Shown piece after piece: positions 47,481 through 56,614 of a stretch of 64,000 bases of DNA; position 1 is the first letter of the stretch, and each line of letters begins with the position of its first letter. The translations under genes were made by a program, and so were the position numbers. Below the pieces are notes generated by a model that did not search any database, was not told the origin of the DNA, and worked only from the letters and a program-made list of their open reading frames with translations. The DNA is from CAWARU01 sp963784575 (GTDB lineage Bacteria > Pseudomonadota > Gammaproteobacteria > UBA6186 > Azoamicaceae): contig CAWARU010000001.1 in the NCBI GenBank assembly GCA_963784575.1, positions 1,798,001 through 1,862,000 of the forward strand. The letters are read 5' to 3'.

Positions 47481-48221
47481 TTGAAAATTGAATACGCTGC
47501 TATCACAGACATTGGAAAAAGATCCAATAATGAAGATGCCTATGCCATTAAAGAAGTGCAGGCAAACTACCTATTTGCGGTAGCAGATGGCCTTGGTGCA
47601 CACACTGGGTCAGAACTCGCATCACAATTTCTCTGCGCAGGCTTGAGTGAATATTTTCAAAAATATTATAAAAAATTCAACGGCAACCAAGAGCTCCATC
47701 ATATAATCACTTCTGTGCAACAATTTGTAGCCGAAGCGTATGCCTATATGAGTGAAAATTTGCGAAAAAACCTTGCGTATGATGCCAGAACAACCCTTGC
47801 TTTTGCCATTTTAAACAAAGACCGTATGATTTTAGCGCATCTTGGAGACAGTAGAGTTTATCACTTTACGGAAAATGAAATCCTATGGCGTAGCACCGAT
47901 CATTCTCTGGCGCAGCAAATGTTATTGAAGGGTGATATTCTTGAGAGTGAACTTGATCACCACCCCACTCGAAACATTTTATTAAAATGCTATGGCCCAC
48001 GAACTTTTGAAGATCCCAGCATTACTGTAAGAGAAGCCTTAAAACCTCATGAAGCAATTCTCATCTGCAGTGATGGTTTCTGGGAGAACATGAACCAAGA
48101 AGACCTGAGTACATTCCTTGTCAGCCACAATCTTGAAACTGCACTTGAAGAATATGTTCAAAATTCACGTGAGACAGTTCCTGCCTTGGATAATCTGACT
48201 GCGATTTGCGCAAGAAGATAA
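47481..48221 (+). CDS. PP2C-family serine/threonine protein phosphatase
   Basis: 246 residues of the metal-dependent PPM family. Motifs in order: DIGKRSNNEDA, VADGLGAH (metal-binding Asp), DARTTLAFAI, GDSRVY, CSDGFWE and DNLTAI. Dephosphorylates Ser/Thr. The start is TTG 47481: a TAA lies two codons upstream in frame and GGATG is 7 bp away. No partner kinase is nearby, so its substrates, bacterial or host, are unknown. Confidence 0.93.
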   Translation: MKIEYAAITDIGKRSNNEDAYAIKEVQANYLFAVADGLGAHTGSELASQFLCAGLSEYFQKYYKKFNGNQELHHIITSVQQFVAEAYAYMSENLRKNLAYDARTTLAFAILNKDRMILAHLGDSRVYHFTENEILWRSTDHSLAQQMLLKGDILESELDHHPTRNILLKCYGPRTFEDPSITVREALKPHEAILICSDGFWENMNQEDLSTFLVSHNLETALEEYVQNSRETVPALDNLTAICARR

Positions 48222-48248
48222 TATGCATATATTCTCATAATTTAATAT

Positions 48249-48287
48249 AGTTCAACTTATCTCGCCTATATAAGTATAAGTTGAACT
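48249..48287. repeat. 12-bp inverted repeat after the PP2C gene
   Basis: AGTTCAACTTAT (48249-48260) and ATAAGTTGAACT (48276-48287) are exact reverse complements around a 15-nt loop. It lies between the phosphatase stop and the next start. No clean T-run follows, so it may be a terminator, an operator or neither. Confidence 0.55.
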
Positions 48288-48377
48288 GATCTCTTTGCCT
48301 AATGTCAGATTTTACATGTCTAATTTCAATATTCGAAATTGACCAATGGGTAAATATAAGCTTCGGAGGATATTCCA

Positions 48378-50252
48378 ATGCCTAAACCAAATCATGCTAC
48401 AAGACACCCTGATGCACTTCATATAAGACCCGTTGTACGTCATGCTACTTTTTCAAAGGTAACAGATCAAAAACAACGCAAAGATTATCAAGAACTCTAT
48501 CATGCAGTAGTCAGAGAAACCAAGGTGTCTGAAAAAATACTTAGAAGATTGGTGGATGAAGGTATTGTTGCTGAAAAACCGGAATTGGATCAAACCAAAA
48601 ATGTATTAATAGCTGATGTGCATCAAGCAGAAACCAAGGTATTACACCGGATAGAACGAATCGCACAGAGTGCTGAGGAATCTGTACAGGACACTAAACA
48701 TCATGAAAAACGGATCCATGAGATCTTGGAGAAAATTGCAGCATTTGCAAAGAAGAATCGGGAAACTGATTATACACAAGACAATGCATTTACACGCCGC
48801 GCTTATTCCGATGAATTTAAAAAAGAGCTCGATGACATGATCAGTGAATTGAATCGCTATGGTGTCCCTGCTCCCGCAAAATGGAGGGGCAAATTAGCAG
48901 AATATGATAGTCCTTCAAGAATATTGTCACGCTATGAAGATCTCTGGGAAGTCACTAGACGGGAAGGCATTGCTGCTGCCATCCGGCGCGAAAAATTTCA
49001 TCTTGCAGGGTACAGAGTGAAGCAATTCTTTCTGTATTTGAAGAAAAAAATTAAAGCAAGTTATGATGCCATTGCATTGAATTTTGTAAACTTCAAGAAT
49101 TGGATTCAAGCAAAGCTTGGTGGCGGCAGGTTTGAGGCAATGACACAGAGTACCCATCTTTCCAGCGTTCATAAATCAGTAACGCAATCCGTGAAGCGCT
49201 TGCAGAAACGTTATCCTGGAGTTAATGTTGCAAAAGCATTGAAAGAAATAAAAGAACATATTGGATCTGGAAAATTCAGAGATCCCGAGAGATTTTATAG
49301 ACAAGCTTCACATGACAGTCTGAAAAGAATCATTAATGCTGACTGGGAAGATCCAAATACTGGTCTTAACTTGTCAAAAATTGCTGCGCTCGTCTGGAAC
49401 GCTGTACTTGATCAAGCCGTCTACGATGAGAAGCATGGTAAATCGCAAGATCCCGCAAGAGATACCCAGGATAGAATTAATATCTTTTTGGAATATCTTT
49501 GGAGGGCACAAAGAGAATATAACCTGAGTGATGACAGTGTCGACGATATGGCTCCCGCCAGAGAAGCCTGTTTCCCTGGTACTTTCAATAAAATCGTCGA
49601 ATCACTAGATGATCTACATCCAGATGTGAGAATTGTTCGTTCAAAGGAAGTGGCACTCAAGTTGGCACAGGAAGAGGTTGGGGATTATTATCGAGATTTC
49701 CCAGATCAAAAAGCTCTATATGATGCCATGACTACTGAAGCACCAACCCAAAAGCAACAAGAATTATTAAACAATTTGAAAACACATGTCCGGCAAAAAT
49801 TAACGGAAGTTTTTGAGCAAACCCTGGATGAGAGAGAAGTTCAAGAAATTCTTGGAAACCTTCGATACATCAATCTTCCAGAACCCAACAATGGCAGAAG
49901 TGAAATAAAAGTCGAACAGGAACATAAAGTGGCCATTGAACAACATCGAGATCCTGCCCTGGTAGAAGCCATTGAATGGGGAAGATCTGCGGATCAAGAT
50001 AAGTATCCCGGCATAATGAACAAGGTAAGAAAATTGGATACTCTTGATCCGATTTTGGACGCTATTGATAGAGGCGAGTTAAACGAAATGCAGAGGCGCA
50101 TTGTGCAGGGGCCTGTTTTCAAATACAAAGGCGACTTGAATAATAAAGAAGCTTTAAAGAAATTCCTGGAAGAAGCCAAGGAACCCATGATAAAAGACCT
50201 AAGAGAAGCCCATGCTGAATACCTATCCAAAAAAAGCAGGAAAGAAATGTAG
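48378..50252 (+). CDS. Unknown helical protein, 624 residues (effector-like)
   Basis: I do not recognise it. A strong GGAGG site lies 8 bp before the ATG. The N-terminal ~125 residues are predicted coiled coil (KVLHRIERIAQSAEESVQD), then a helical, highly charged body with a short aromatic basic stretch (about 215-240, VKQFFLYLKKKIKASYD). No signal peptide or membrane helix. It lies in the block that splits the oxidase locus. Confidence 0.75.
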   Translation: MPKPNHATRHPDALHIRPVVRHATFSKVTDQKQRKDYQELYHAVVRETKVSEKILRRLVDEGIVAEKPELDQTKNVLIADVHQAETKVLHRIERIAQSAEESVQDTKHHEKRIHEILEKIAAFAKKNRETDYTQDNAFTRRAYSDEFKKELDDMISELNRYGVPAPAKWRGKLAEYDSPSRILSRYEDLWEVTRREGIAAAIRREKFHLAGYRVKQFFLYLKKKIKASYDAIALNFVNFKNWIQAKLGGGRFEAMTQSTHLSSVHKSVTQSVKRLQKRYPGVNVAKALKEIKEHIGSGKFRDPERFYRQASHDSLKRIINADWEDPNTGLNLSKIAALVWNAVLDQAVYDEKHGKSQDPARDTQDRINIFLEYLWRAQREYNLSDDSVDDMAPAREACFPGTFNKIVESLDDLHPDVRIVRSKEVALKLAQEEVGDYYRDFPDQKALYDAMTTEAPTQKQQELLNNLKTHVRQKLTEVFEQTLDEREVQEILGNLRYINLPEPNNGRSEIKVEQEHKVAIEQHRDPALVEAIEWGRSADQDKYPGIMNKVRKLDTLDPILDAIDRGELNEMQRRIVQGPVFKYKGDLNNKEALKKFLEEAKEPMIKDLREAHAEYLSKKSRKEM

Positions 50253-50429
50253 TAAAGTGCAAAGATTGGGCATCAGGCTGAGGTGGCGCAGGCAGTTCTG
50301 CTGCTAAGGAGAAACTGGGAGATGATCAAGACATTCCACCTCCAGAAAAACAAAAATCAAAAAGGAAATTCTAACAAAAAATTAAATTTAAAAATCTCTT
50401 TCTGGCGACAGCAAATTTTCATCCTATAT

Positions 50430-52289
50430 TTAAGAAAATTTTTTTCTCTTGGTATTTTTCATGTTAGGTTTTTCAGCCATAGCTGGTATAACTGAAGAAT
50501 TTTTATCGCTTAACATATTCCCCGCAGAATTTGTGGCTAGCCTCATTGGAGGTTTCGATAATTCTATCGGGATTGCCTCAGATTTGATGGGAACAGTGTC
50601 TTTATCAGAAGCAGTTTTAGATTTTATTGGGGAAGAAATTTTTCTTGTATCACATTTCATTTTTAATATCGCCTGATGACTCTTAGTCGATTCAGCAAAA
50701 TTTTTTGATTCATCTTTATCTTTCTCTAATTCATCAAATACCCCCAATTCACTCTCTAAGGGAATTAATTCTTGAAGCAGGATATCAATTTCTGCTTTGG
50801 GATTTTTGATGTTAAACAAATACTGTAAAATGGTGTCCAAAGATCGCTTGCCAAACTTCGTTATGGCAATAATATCTTCACACATTTTTCCCAAATCATG
50901 GAAGCTCGCAACTTGATGTAAGTCATATTTTAAAACATCTTTTCCTTTCAGGAGAACTTCAGCAACTGAAGATCTCAATACCTCCCTTGCACTGGCATTT
51001 GCAAATCCTGTTTGAAGTTTTAAGGAAATAGTTGCAGTTTCTTTTAAAAAATATAAAGAACGATTTTCATATAAGTTACGGATACTTTCGTTATCACACT
51101 TGGCTATTCTAGAGAAAAAATGTTCGCTATTTTTGGGCGCAATGTGAAACCTAACGCCAGCGTCATGCATTCTTATATCTCTAGGATGATCTTCACAAAT
51201 TGTATGCATGGGATAATCATTATCTTTGTTCCCATAGGCACTTGCGTCTTCGAAACCCGTGATGCGGAATCCGATGGGGAGTTTTTCAGTTTCAGGAAGC
51301 TTAAAGCCAAACTTTGTTAAAGTACTTCGTAGATTTGCAAGAAAACTGCCCGGACTCGTATCAGTTTGCAATTCATGAAGAATCGAATCACATTTATCGC
51401 AAACCTCGCGAGAAGAATGTAAATCAAGGATAATTGAATCAATGATGAAACCGCTTAATCCAATTGCTCCGCTCGTTGCCATTGCTTTTACTAAAGACCC
51501 CACCAATCTTGAAATTATTTTTGGCTGCTTGATGTAGTCGTAAAATGCTTGTTCGGAGTGTTTGAAAGTTTCATCTAATTTTATTACCAACTTTTCCGGA
51601 TCAGAAATTGGTATACTTACAAAAAAATTATTTCCTTCTTTTGCAACCATAAAACCTATATTAACAAAAACAAGATTTAAAGCATTCTTACCAGAATTTT
51701 GAAAATATTGTTCTAAAATCTCTAATCGCTGATGCAGGCTTAGTGGCAGTCCATCCTTCTGATTAAAATCTAAGCATTCATCCGGTATCAGTAATGGTAA
51801 TGTTAATGCTTTTGGATGAACGCTTCCTGTATGTAAATCGAAAGATGATACATATTTTCTTCCAGGATACAATTTGTAGCCAATCTTCTCAAATTTTATG
51901 ATGAGTTCTTTTTGGATTTCTGCTGGAGTTGGGTCGCAAAAGGATATTGATACGCCGTTTAGTAGTTCAACCGGAGTGATGTTACTATTATTTCTTTCAT
52001 CGTAATTAAACCCAAGTTCTAAAAGAATCTCAACTACTTTATAAAATTCCTCTGCACATTGCTCTGTTACCTTTCTGGGTTCGACTAACCTATCTATCGG
52101 ATAAGAACGTCTGGTGAAATATTGCCAAATTTCCTTTAATTTGGCTACCAAACCATTGATCATCAAGTGTAAAATTGTATTCCCTGAAGGATCTTTATAT
52201 TTAATATTGACAGTACCAGTACAAAGTACTTCTCGAGCACTTTTAAAATCCGCGTTTGCAATATGAGCTAAAAATATTTCTGTACTCAT
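50430..52289 (-). CDS. Unknown protein with N-terminal ankyrin-like repeats, 619 residues
   Basis: The first ~110 residues include two degenerate ankyrin repeats (SAREVLCTGTVNIKYKD then GNTILHLMI; VVEILLELGFNYDERN then ITPVELL). The remaining body is globular, with a short Gly/Ala/Ile-rich helix (about 262-282) that could be hydrophobic but is not a clear membrane anchor, and a Lys/Ser-rich tail ending KNTKRKKFS. Family unknown. Convergent with the plus-strand gene before it; 50253-50429 holds no gene. Confidence 0.75.
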   Translation of the reverse strand: MSTEIFLAHIANADFKSAREVLCTGTVNIKYKDPSGNTILHLMINGLVAKLKEIWQYFTRRSYPIDRLVEPRKVTEQCAEEFYKVVEILLELGFNYDERNNSNITPVELLNGVSISFCDPTPAEIQKELIIKFEKIGYKLYPGRKYVSSFDLHTGSVHPKALTLPLLIPDECLDFNQKDGLPLSLHQRLEILEQYFQNSGKNALNLVFVNIGFMVAKEGNNFFVSIPISDPEKLVIKLDETFKHSEQAFYDYIKQPKIISRLVGSLVKAMATSGAIGLSGFIIDSIILDLHSSREVCDKCDSILHELQTDTSPGSFLANLRSTLTKFGFKLPETEKLPIGFRITGFEDASAYGNKDNDYPMHTICEDHPRDIRMHDAGVRFHIAPKNSEHFFSRIAKCDNESIRNLYENRSLYFLKETATISLKLQTGFANASAREVLRSSVAEVLLKGKDVLKYDLHQVASFHDLGKMCEDIIAITKFGKRSLDTILQYLFNIKNPKAEIDILLQELIPLESELGVFDELEKDKDESKNFAESTKSHQAILKMKCDTRKISSPIKSKTASDKDTVPIKSEAIPIELSKPPMRLATNSAGNMLSDKNSSVIPAMAEKPNMKNTKRKKFS

Positions 52290-52355
52290 TTAATTAGTTT
52301 CTAGCTTTCCGCTCAAAAGATCTAGTGACATTCTAACCCAAAATGCTAAAATAAA

Positions 52356-52583
52356 CTAATGATGTTGCATGAATACAGAATGCGGCTCAATCCACCCCAA
52401 AGCAAAAGCGATGAATAAAGCAAAAAACAAAATGAGGGATAGGACGATTCGAACGGTCAATGCCCGAACGACTCGACGGGACTTGCCCTGATCATGCAAT
52501 AAATAATACAAACCGCTCGCCAAGCTTGATAGAATAAGAAGTATTAATGCGATAATGACGATGAAAACTATGGTTGATTTCAT
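52356..52583 (-). CDS. DUF2909 twin-transmembrane protein
   Basis: About 75 residues from Met at 52583. Two membrane helices (STIVFIVIIALILLILSSLA and a later IVLSLILFFALFIAFALGW) flank a short basic loop with LLHDQGKS. This small family sits divergently next to SURF1 in many gammaproteobacterial oxidase loci; function unknown. Longer in-frame forms from 52649 would overlap SURF1 further and lack family support. Its start codon overlaps that of SURF1 (CATG, 52581-52584). Confidence 0.82.
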   Translation of the reverse strand: MKSTIVFIVIIALILLILSSLASGLYYLLHDQGKSRRVVRALTVRIVLSLILFFALFIAFALGWIEPHSVFMQHH

Positions 52584-53580
52584 GATAAGCTTCAGATGTA
52601 GGTCAAAAATTTTGACATTTAGTCCGGGATTAATCTCAACAGTTATCACTTTACTGCTCTTACCCGTTTTCGTCTACCTCGGATTTTGGCAACTGCATCG
52701 CATGGAAGAAAAAAAGGCGATGCAGGATAAGATTGAACTCTATAGCAGCCAGGCACCTCTTATTTTTGATCATAGTATTGAGAAAGAAATTCTAAATAAA
52801 AAGGGAACTGCAAGTTTTTTTGAAACCACTAACTCAAACAACTATCGTTACCAAAAAATACAAGTTAGGGGTCGATTTTTAAATCAGATTAACTTTTTGT
52901 TAGATAACCAAATCTTTAATGGCCGAGTTGGGTATGCTGTTCTCACTGCTTTTCAAATTGAGAATAGTGAATTTGAATCCTTGATATTAGTTAACCGTGG
53001 TTGGATTCCTAGAACTGATAACCGAATGCACACCATAAAACGGGAAACTTCACAAAAGCAGCATGTGAACGATCAGCTGGATACTGCATACAAGGCACAA
53101 GTGATGCAGAAAGAAATGGACATGGTACAAGATGAAAAAATTAATCATTATCGAAGGAATTTACCGAAAATAGAGCCAATTTTAGGAGAAATCACTTTAA
53201 CTGGAATGATCAATCGACCCAGTCACGGTATTATTTTGAATTCAAACTCATCGATTGACCTATCAAATTTACCCAGATTCGATTTATCCGAACAAGATTC
53301 ATCACAGGACTCATCAGTGGATTCATCTCAGTCTCCTCAGGCATTTTTAATTCAAAATATTGATTTTAAAGAATTATCAGGTATAGTATCAAACTTATTA
53401 TTACCAATTTTAGTGCAATTGCCGAAAGAAAGTCCCTACGCATTTGACGTCTTACCCATTGATTTTAGCCAAAATATTAGCCGTCATCTCGGATATGCGG
53501 TACAATGGTTTAGCATAGCATTGGCATGTTTAATTTATTATTTAGTGATAAACACGAGGGCCGGCACTAGGGCCTGTTGA
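52582..53580 (+). CDS. SURF1-family cytochrome oxidase assembly protein
   Basis: Helps insert heme a into subunit I. About 332 residues, longer than the ~240 usual. First membrane helix with GFWQLHRMEEKKAMQD, then periplasmic domain (YRYQKIQVRGRF, LVNRGWIPR), last helix with LGYAVQWFSIALACLIYYL. Two poorly conserved inserts add length: about 152-190 and a Ser/Asp/Gln tract (53296-53331) of three 12-bp repeats. The last codons and the stop are supplied by MITE copy 2. ATG 52582 fits the family better than 52555. Confidence 0.9.
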   Translation: MISFRCRSKILTFSPGLISTVITLLLLPVFVYLGFWQLHRMEEKKAMQDKIELYSSQAPLIFDHSIEKEILNKKGTASFFETTNSNNYRYQKIQVRGRFLNQINFLLDNQIFNGRVGYAVLTAFQIENSEFESLILVNRGWIPRTDNRMHTIKRETSQKQHVNDQLDTAYKAQVMQKEMDMVQDEKINHYRRNLPKIEPILGEITLTGMINRPSHGIILNSNSSIDLSNLPRFDLSEQDSSQDSSVDSSQSPQAFLIQNIDFKELSGIVSNLLLPILVQLPKESPYAFDVLPIDFSQNISRHLGYAVQWFSIALACLIYYLVINTRAGTRAC

Positions 53581-53711
53581 CAATTCGCTAGGTTGAGCCA
53601 GAAATCATTGATTTCTGAGCACCGTAGCGCAGTTTATATTGAAATAAATGAGCAACAGAGCACAAGAAATCAATGATTTATGGCCAACATAGTAGAATTG
53701 TCAACAGGCCC
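53570..53711. mobile_element. 142-bp MITE, copy 2, providing the SURF1 stop codon
   Basis: Identical to copy 1 (33376-33517) except one base (CAACAGAGC for CAACGGAGC), same orientation, also flanked by TA (53568-53569, 53712-53713). The SURF1 frame enters it and ends at the TGA within the left inverted repeat, adding Ala-Cys after Arg. The remaining 161 bp to the next gene carries no gene. Confidence 0.92.
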
Positions 53712-53874
53712 TAGGGACAAGGAAAGTTTAGTTTAATACTTATTACCACATTGCTATTAACAAAGATTCCCCCTTCCGCGGGAAAAACGTGGTGATTAAT
53801 CGAGATTGGGAAATTCATTAAAATTGAGATTTATTGAGATAGATATTTGATATTTAAAGATTAGAAGTCAGGAA

Positions 53875-54396
53875 ATGCAAAACATTAACTCAGTTAACTT
53901 TACAAATTCATATTTTAACCTTCGAAAGCGATGGCTACTCACTGCATCCGCTCTCATTCTGGTATTTGCAGGACCCCCAATTTTGGCAAATTTTCTTTAC
54001 CAGCAACGTGAGCATTTTCAATTTAAAACAATGAATACTGGGGAATTGCAAACTGAGGCAAAGTCTATAGAGGCTTATGGCCTGTCCAACGAACAATTCC
54101 AAGGACACTGGCAGCTTCTGTACATTGCGCCAACAAGTTGTGATGCAGCCTGTCAGAAGCAAAAGGAATTATTGCGAAATATTCAGATTTCTTTAGGAAA
54201 AGATCAACATCGCTTACTGCTCCGCAGCGTGCCAATAGATCTTTCAACAACACTTACCGCAAATTCCGCTTGGATAGTCGACCCACAAGGCTTCATGATT
54301 ATGTATTATTCGCAGGATATTTTGGAGCAGCACCCAAAGGGCCTTTTAGAAGACATCCGACGTTTAGTGAGGTTTTCCCATGCAAATACCAGATAA
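53875..54396 (+). CDS. Membrane-anchored thioredoxin-like oxidase assembly protein
   Basis: 173 residues. One N-terminal helix (about 19-38) anchors a periplasmic thioredoxin-like domain with a Cys-x-x-x-Cys motif (SCDAACQKQ), as in SCO-like copper or thiol proteins. A gene of this type regularly sits between SURF1 and ctaA. It overlaps ctaA by 17 bp. Confidence 0.82.
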   Translation: MQNINSVNFTNSYFNLRKRWLLTASALILVFAGPPILANFLYQQREHFQFKTMNTGELQTEAKSIEAYGLSNEQFQGHWQLLYIAPTSCDAACQKQKELLRNIQISLGKDQHRLLLRSVPIDLSTTLTANSAWIVDPQGFMIMYYSQDILEQHPKGLLEDIRRLVRFSHANTR

Positions 54397-55402
54397 ACGC
54401 AGACTCTATTATCAACGTCAATTATATCGGCTTGCCTTGTTTGCAACACTACTTGCATTCAGCGTCGTTATTCTCGGCGCCTATACCCGCTTAACAGATG
54501 CAGGATTGGGTTGTCCGGATTGGCCAGGATGTTATGGTCAAATCACCGTTCCAAAATCTGCCGACAACGTGAATCAAATTATCAATTCAACCAAAGCCTG
54601 GACTGAAATGACACACAGATATGTGGCAGGATTACTGGGAATGGTTATTTTTGCATTGAGCGTGCTCGCTCTTCGAAACCGCCGTTATCCAGATCAACCC
54701 TTAATGCTGCCTTTAACTTTAGTTATTTTGGTTGTGTTCCAGGCACTTTTAGGGATGTGGACAGTCACCTTAAAACTCTTTCCATTAGTTGTGGTAGCGC
54801 ATCTTTTAGGAGGTCTCACAACACTTTCTCTCCTCTGGTGGCTCACCTTAAAATTAAAGCCGGTTCAACTGCCAAATGCCCTGTCTGATAATCTTCTTGA
54901 TCTACGAGGCTTTGCCATTTTTGGATTGGTAATTCTTGCAGTACAGCTATTTTTGGGAGGCTGGACCAGTGCTAACTATGCCGCCTTAATCTGCACCGAT
55001 TTCCCCTATTGCCAAGGGCAATTATTGCCGCAATTGAATTTTCTGAAAGCATTTGATTTAACCAATGCCGGTGTCGGTATCGGGGGTGGTCCTGGAGAGC
55101 CTCTCGACAGTTCTGCACGTGTCACCATTCACATGGTACATCGTCTGGGCGCATTGATTACTGCCTTAGTGATTGGTTGGCTTGCATTTCAAGTTTTTGC
55201 GCGAGCAAGATGCTTTGCAATACGGGCTTTGAGTGTTGCGATTGCAGTGCTGCTTACCATCCAAATCCTTTTGGGTGTCACCAATGTTTTAGCGCAATTG
55301 CCAATCACAATTGCTATTGCGCATAATGCTGTCGCTGCGCTTTTACTGCTCGCACTAGTGACTTTAAATTATTATCTGCAGTCTCATCCTCGGCGGAGAT
55401 AG
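54380..55402 (+). CDS. ctaA: Heme A synthase
   Basis: Oxidises the C8 methyl of heme O to give heme A for the oxidase. 340 residues, eight membrane helices, with LGAYTRLTDAGLGCPDWPGCYG and the His residues of MTHRYVAG, VAHLLGG, MVHRLGA and IAHNAVA that bind heme. The CtaB enzyme makes its substrate and is encoded next. The start lies within the end of the preceding gene, so coupling is likely. Confidence 0.95.
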   Translation: MQIPDKRRLYYQRQLYRLALFATLLAFSVVILGAYTRLTDAGLGCPDWPGCYGQITVPKSADNVNQIINSTKAWTEMTHRYVAGLLGMVIFALSVLALRNRRYPDQPLMLPLTLVILVVFQALLGMWTVTLKLFPLVVVAHLLGGLTTLSLLWWLTLKLKPVQLPNALSDNLLDLRGFAIFGLVILAVQLFLGGWTSANYAALICTDFPYCQGQLLPQLNFLKAFDLTNAGVGIGGGPGEPLDSSARVTIHMVHRLGALITALVIGWLAFQVFARARCFAIRALSVAIAVLLTIQILLGVTNVLAQLPITIAIAHNAVAALLLLALVTLNYYLQSHPRRR

Positions 55403-55452
55403 GGCCAAAGGGTAAGCAACGGACGGTAAGCAACGGAGATACGGAGATAGAA

Positions 55453-56532
55453 TTGCCTCTTCATTCACTTTTGCGTGATTCATTTTTTCGTGACTCACTT
55501 TTGCGTGATTTCCGCGATTACTACACACTCTGTAAACCCAAAGTTGTTGCGGTTATGCTCGTTACCAGTATCATTGGTATGTTGCTTGGCTTTCATCCAT
55601 CACAATCCATGCAATCTCCACATGCCATGCAATCTTCACAATCCCTGCAATTTATTTCATGGCAAGCATTGCAAGTATTCGTATGCGGCACCCTTGGAAT
55701 TGCTTTAGCAGCTGCCTCTGCAGCTGTCATCAATCATCTGGTCGATTCTTCCATCGATGCAAAAATGAGCCGCACTGCACAAAGACCGATTGCTTCCGGT
55801 CGAATCTCAGGTAAAAATGCTGTGATATTCGCCGTATTTCTAGGTATTTGCGGGCTCACTATTTTATCTCTCTTCGTCAATGTACTGACAGCAGTTTTAA
55901 GTTTTTTAACCCTTCTGGGTTATGCTGTCATCTACACGATGTACTTAAAACGTGCTACACCTCAAAATATTGTGATTGGGGGTGCAGCTGGCGCGATGCC
56001 GCCGCTTCTCGGTTGGGCTGCTGTATCCAATGAAATACATGCGCATGCTTTACTGCTCGTTCTTATCATCTTTATATGGACTCCACCCCACTTTTGGGCT
56101 TTGGCGATTTACAGAAACGAAGATTATAAAAATGCCAAAATCCCAATGCTTCCAGTGACGCATGGGATTTCTTTCACAATCACATGCATAATTTTGTACA
56201 CCATTCTTTTGATTGTAATTACTTTGCTGCCTTATATCACCGCCATGTCTGGTGTATTATATTTGATATCCGCCATTATTTTAGGGTTTCTTTTTCTGCT
56301 GCAATGTGTACGTCTATCCTTTAGCTACCAGCGATGCTTGAAATCGAATGCATTAGCATTAGATAGAGAATTAGATAAAAAATCAGATTTAGATAAGGAA
56401 CCAGATGAAGAATTAGCCGCAAATGACTTGCGCCTGTTTAAAAAAACTGCTTTTAAAACTTTCAGTTTTTCAATTTTGTATTTGCTGCTATTATTTGCAG
56501 CATTGCTGATTGATCATTATTATAGATTGTAG
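55453..56532 (+). CDS. ctaB: Protoheme IX farnesyltransferase (heme O synthase)
   Basis: Transfers farnesyl to heme B to make heme O. UbiA-type membrane prenyltransferase with NHLVDSSIDAKMSRTAQRP (first Asp-rich motif) and YRNEDYKNAKIPM (second). 359 residues; extra length comes from low-complexity inserts: three 15-bp units at the N-terminus (55466-55510), a Met/Gln/Ser tract about residues 50-65, and Asp/Leu/Lys repeats (56359-56412). No ATG precedes the family core in frame; TTG 55453 with GGAGATAG just upstream is the best start. Confidence 0.92.
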   Translation: MPLHSLLRDSFFRDSLLRDFRDYYTLCKPKVVAVMLVTSIIGMLLGFHPSQSMQSPHAMQSSQSLQFISWQALQVFVCGTLGIALAAASAAVINHLVDSSIDAKMSRTAQRPIASGRISGKNAVIFAVFLGICGLTILSLFVNVLTAVLSFLTLLGYAVIYTMYLKRATPQNIVIGGAAGAMPPLLGWAAVSNEIHAHALLLVLIIFIWTPPHFWALAIYRNEDYKNAKIPMLPVTHGISFTITCIILYTILLIVITLLPYITAMSGVLYLISAIILGFLFLLQCVRLSFSYQRCLKSNALALDRELDKKSDLDKEPDEELAANDLRLFKKTAFKTFSFSILYLLLLFAALLIDHYYRL

Positions 56533-56614
56533 GTAACTCTCTGGCTGGATTTGGGATAGAATGGTTTTACGATTATAGTTTCAACAGGCAAATTTACATT
56601 TTAGGAAAGTTAAC

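Noticed and set aside
53760..53790. CCCCCTTCCGCGGG resembling part of the hairpin at 8313
   Set aside because: Too short and imperfect to call a second copy.
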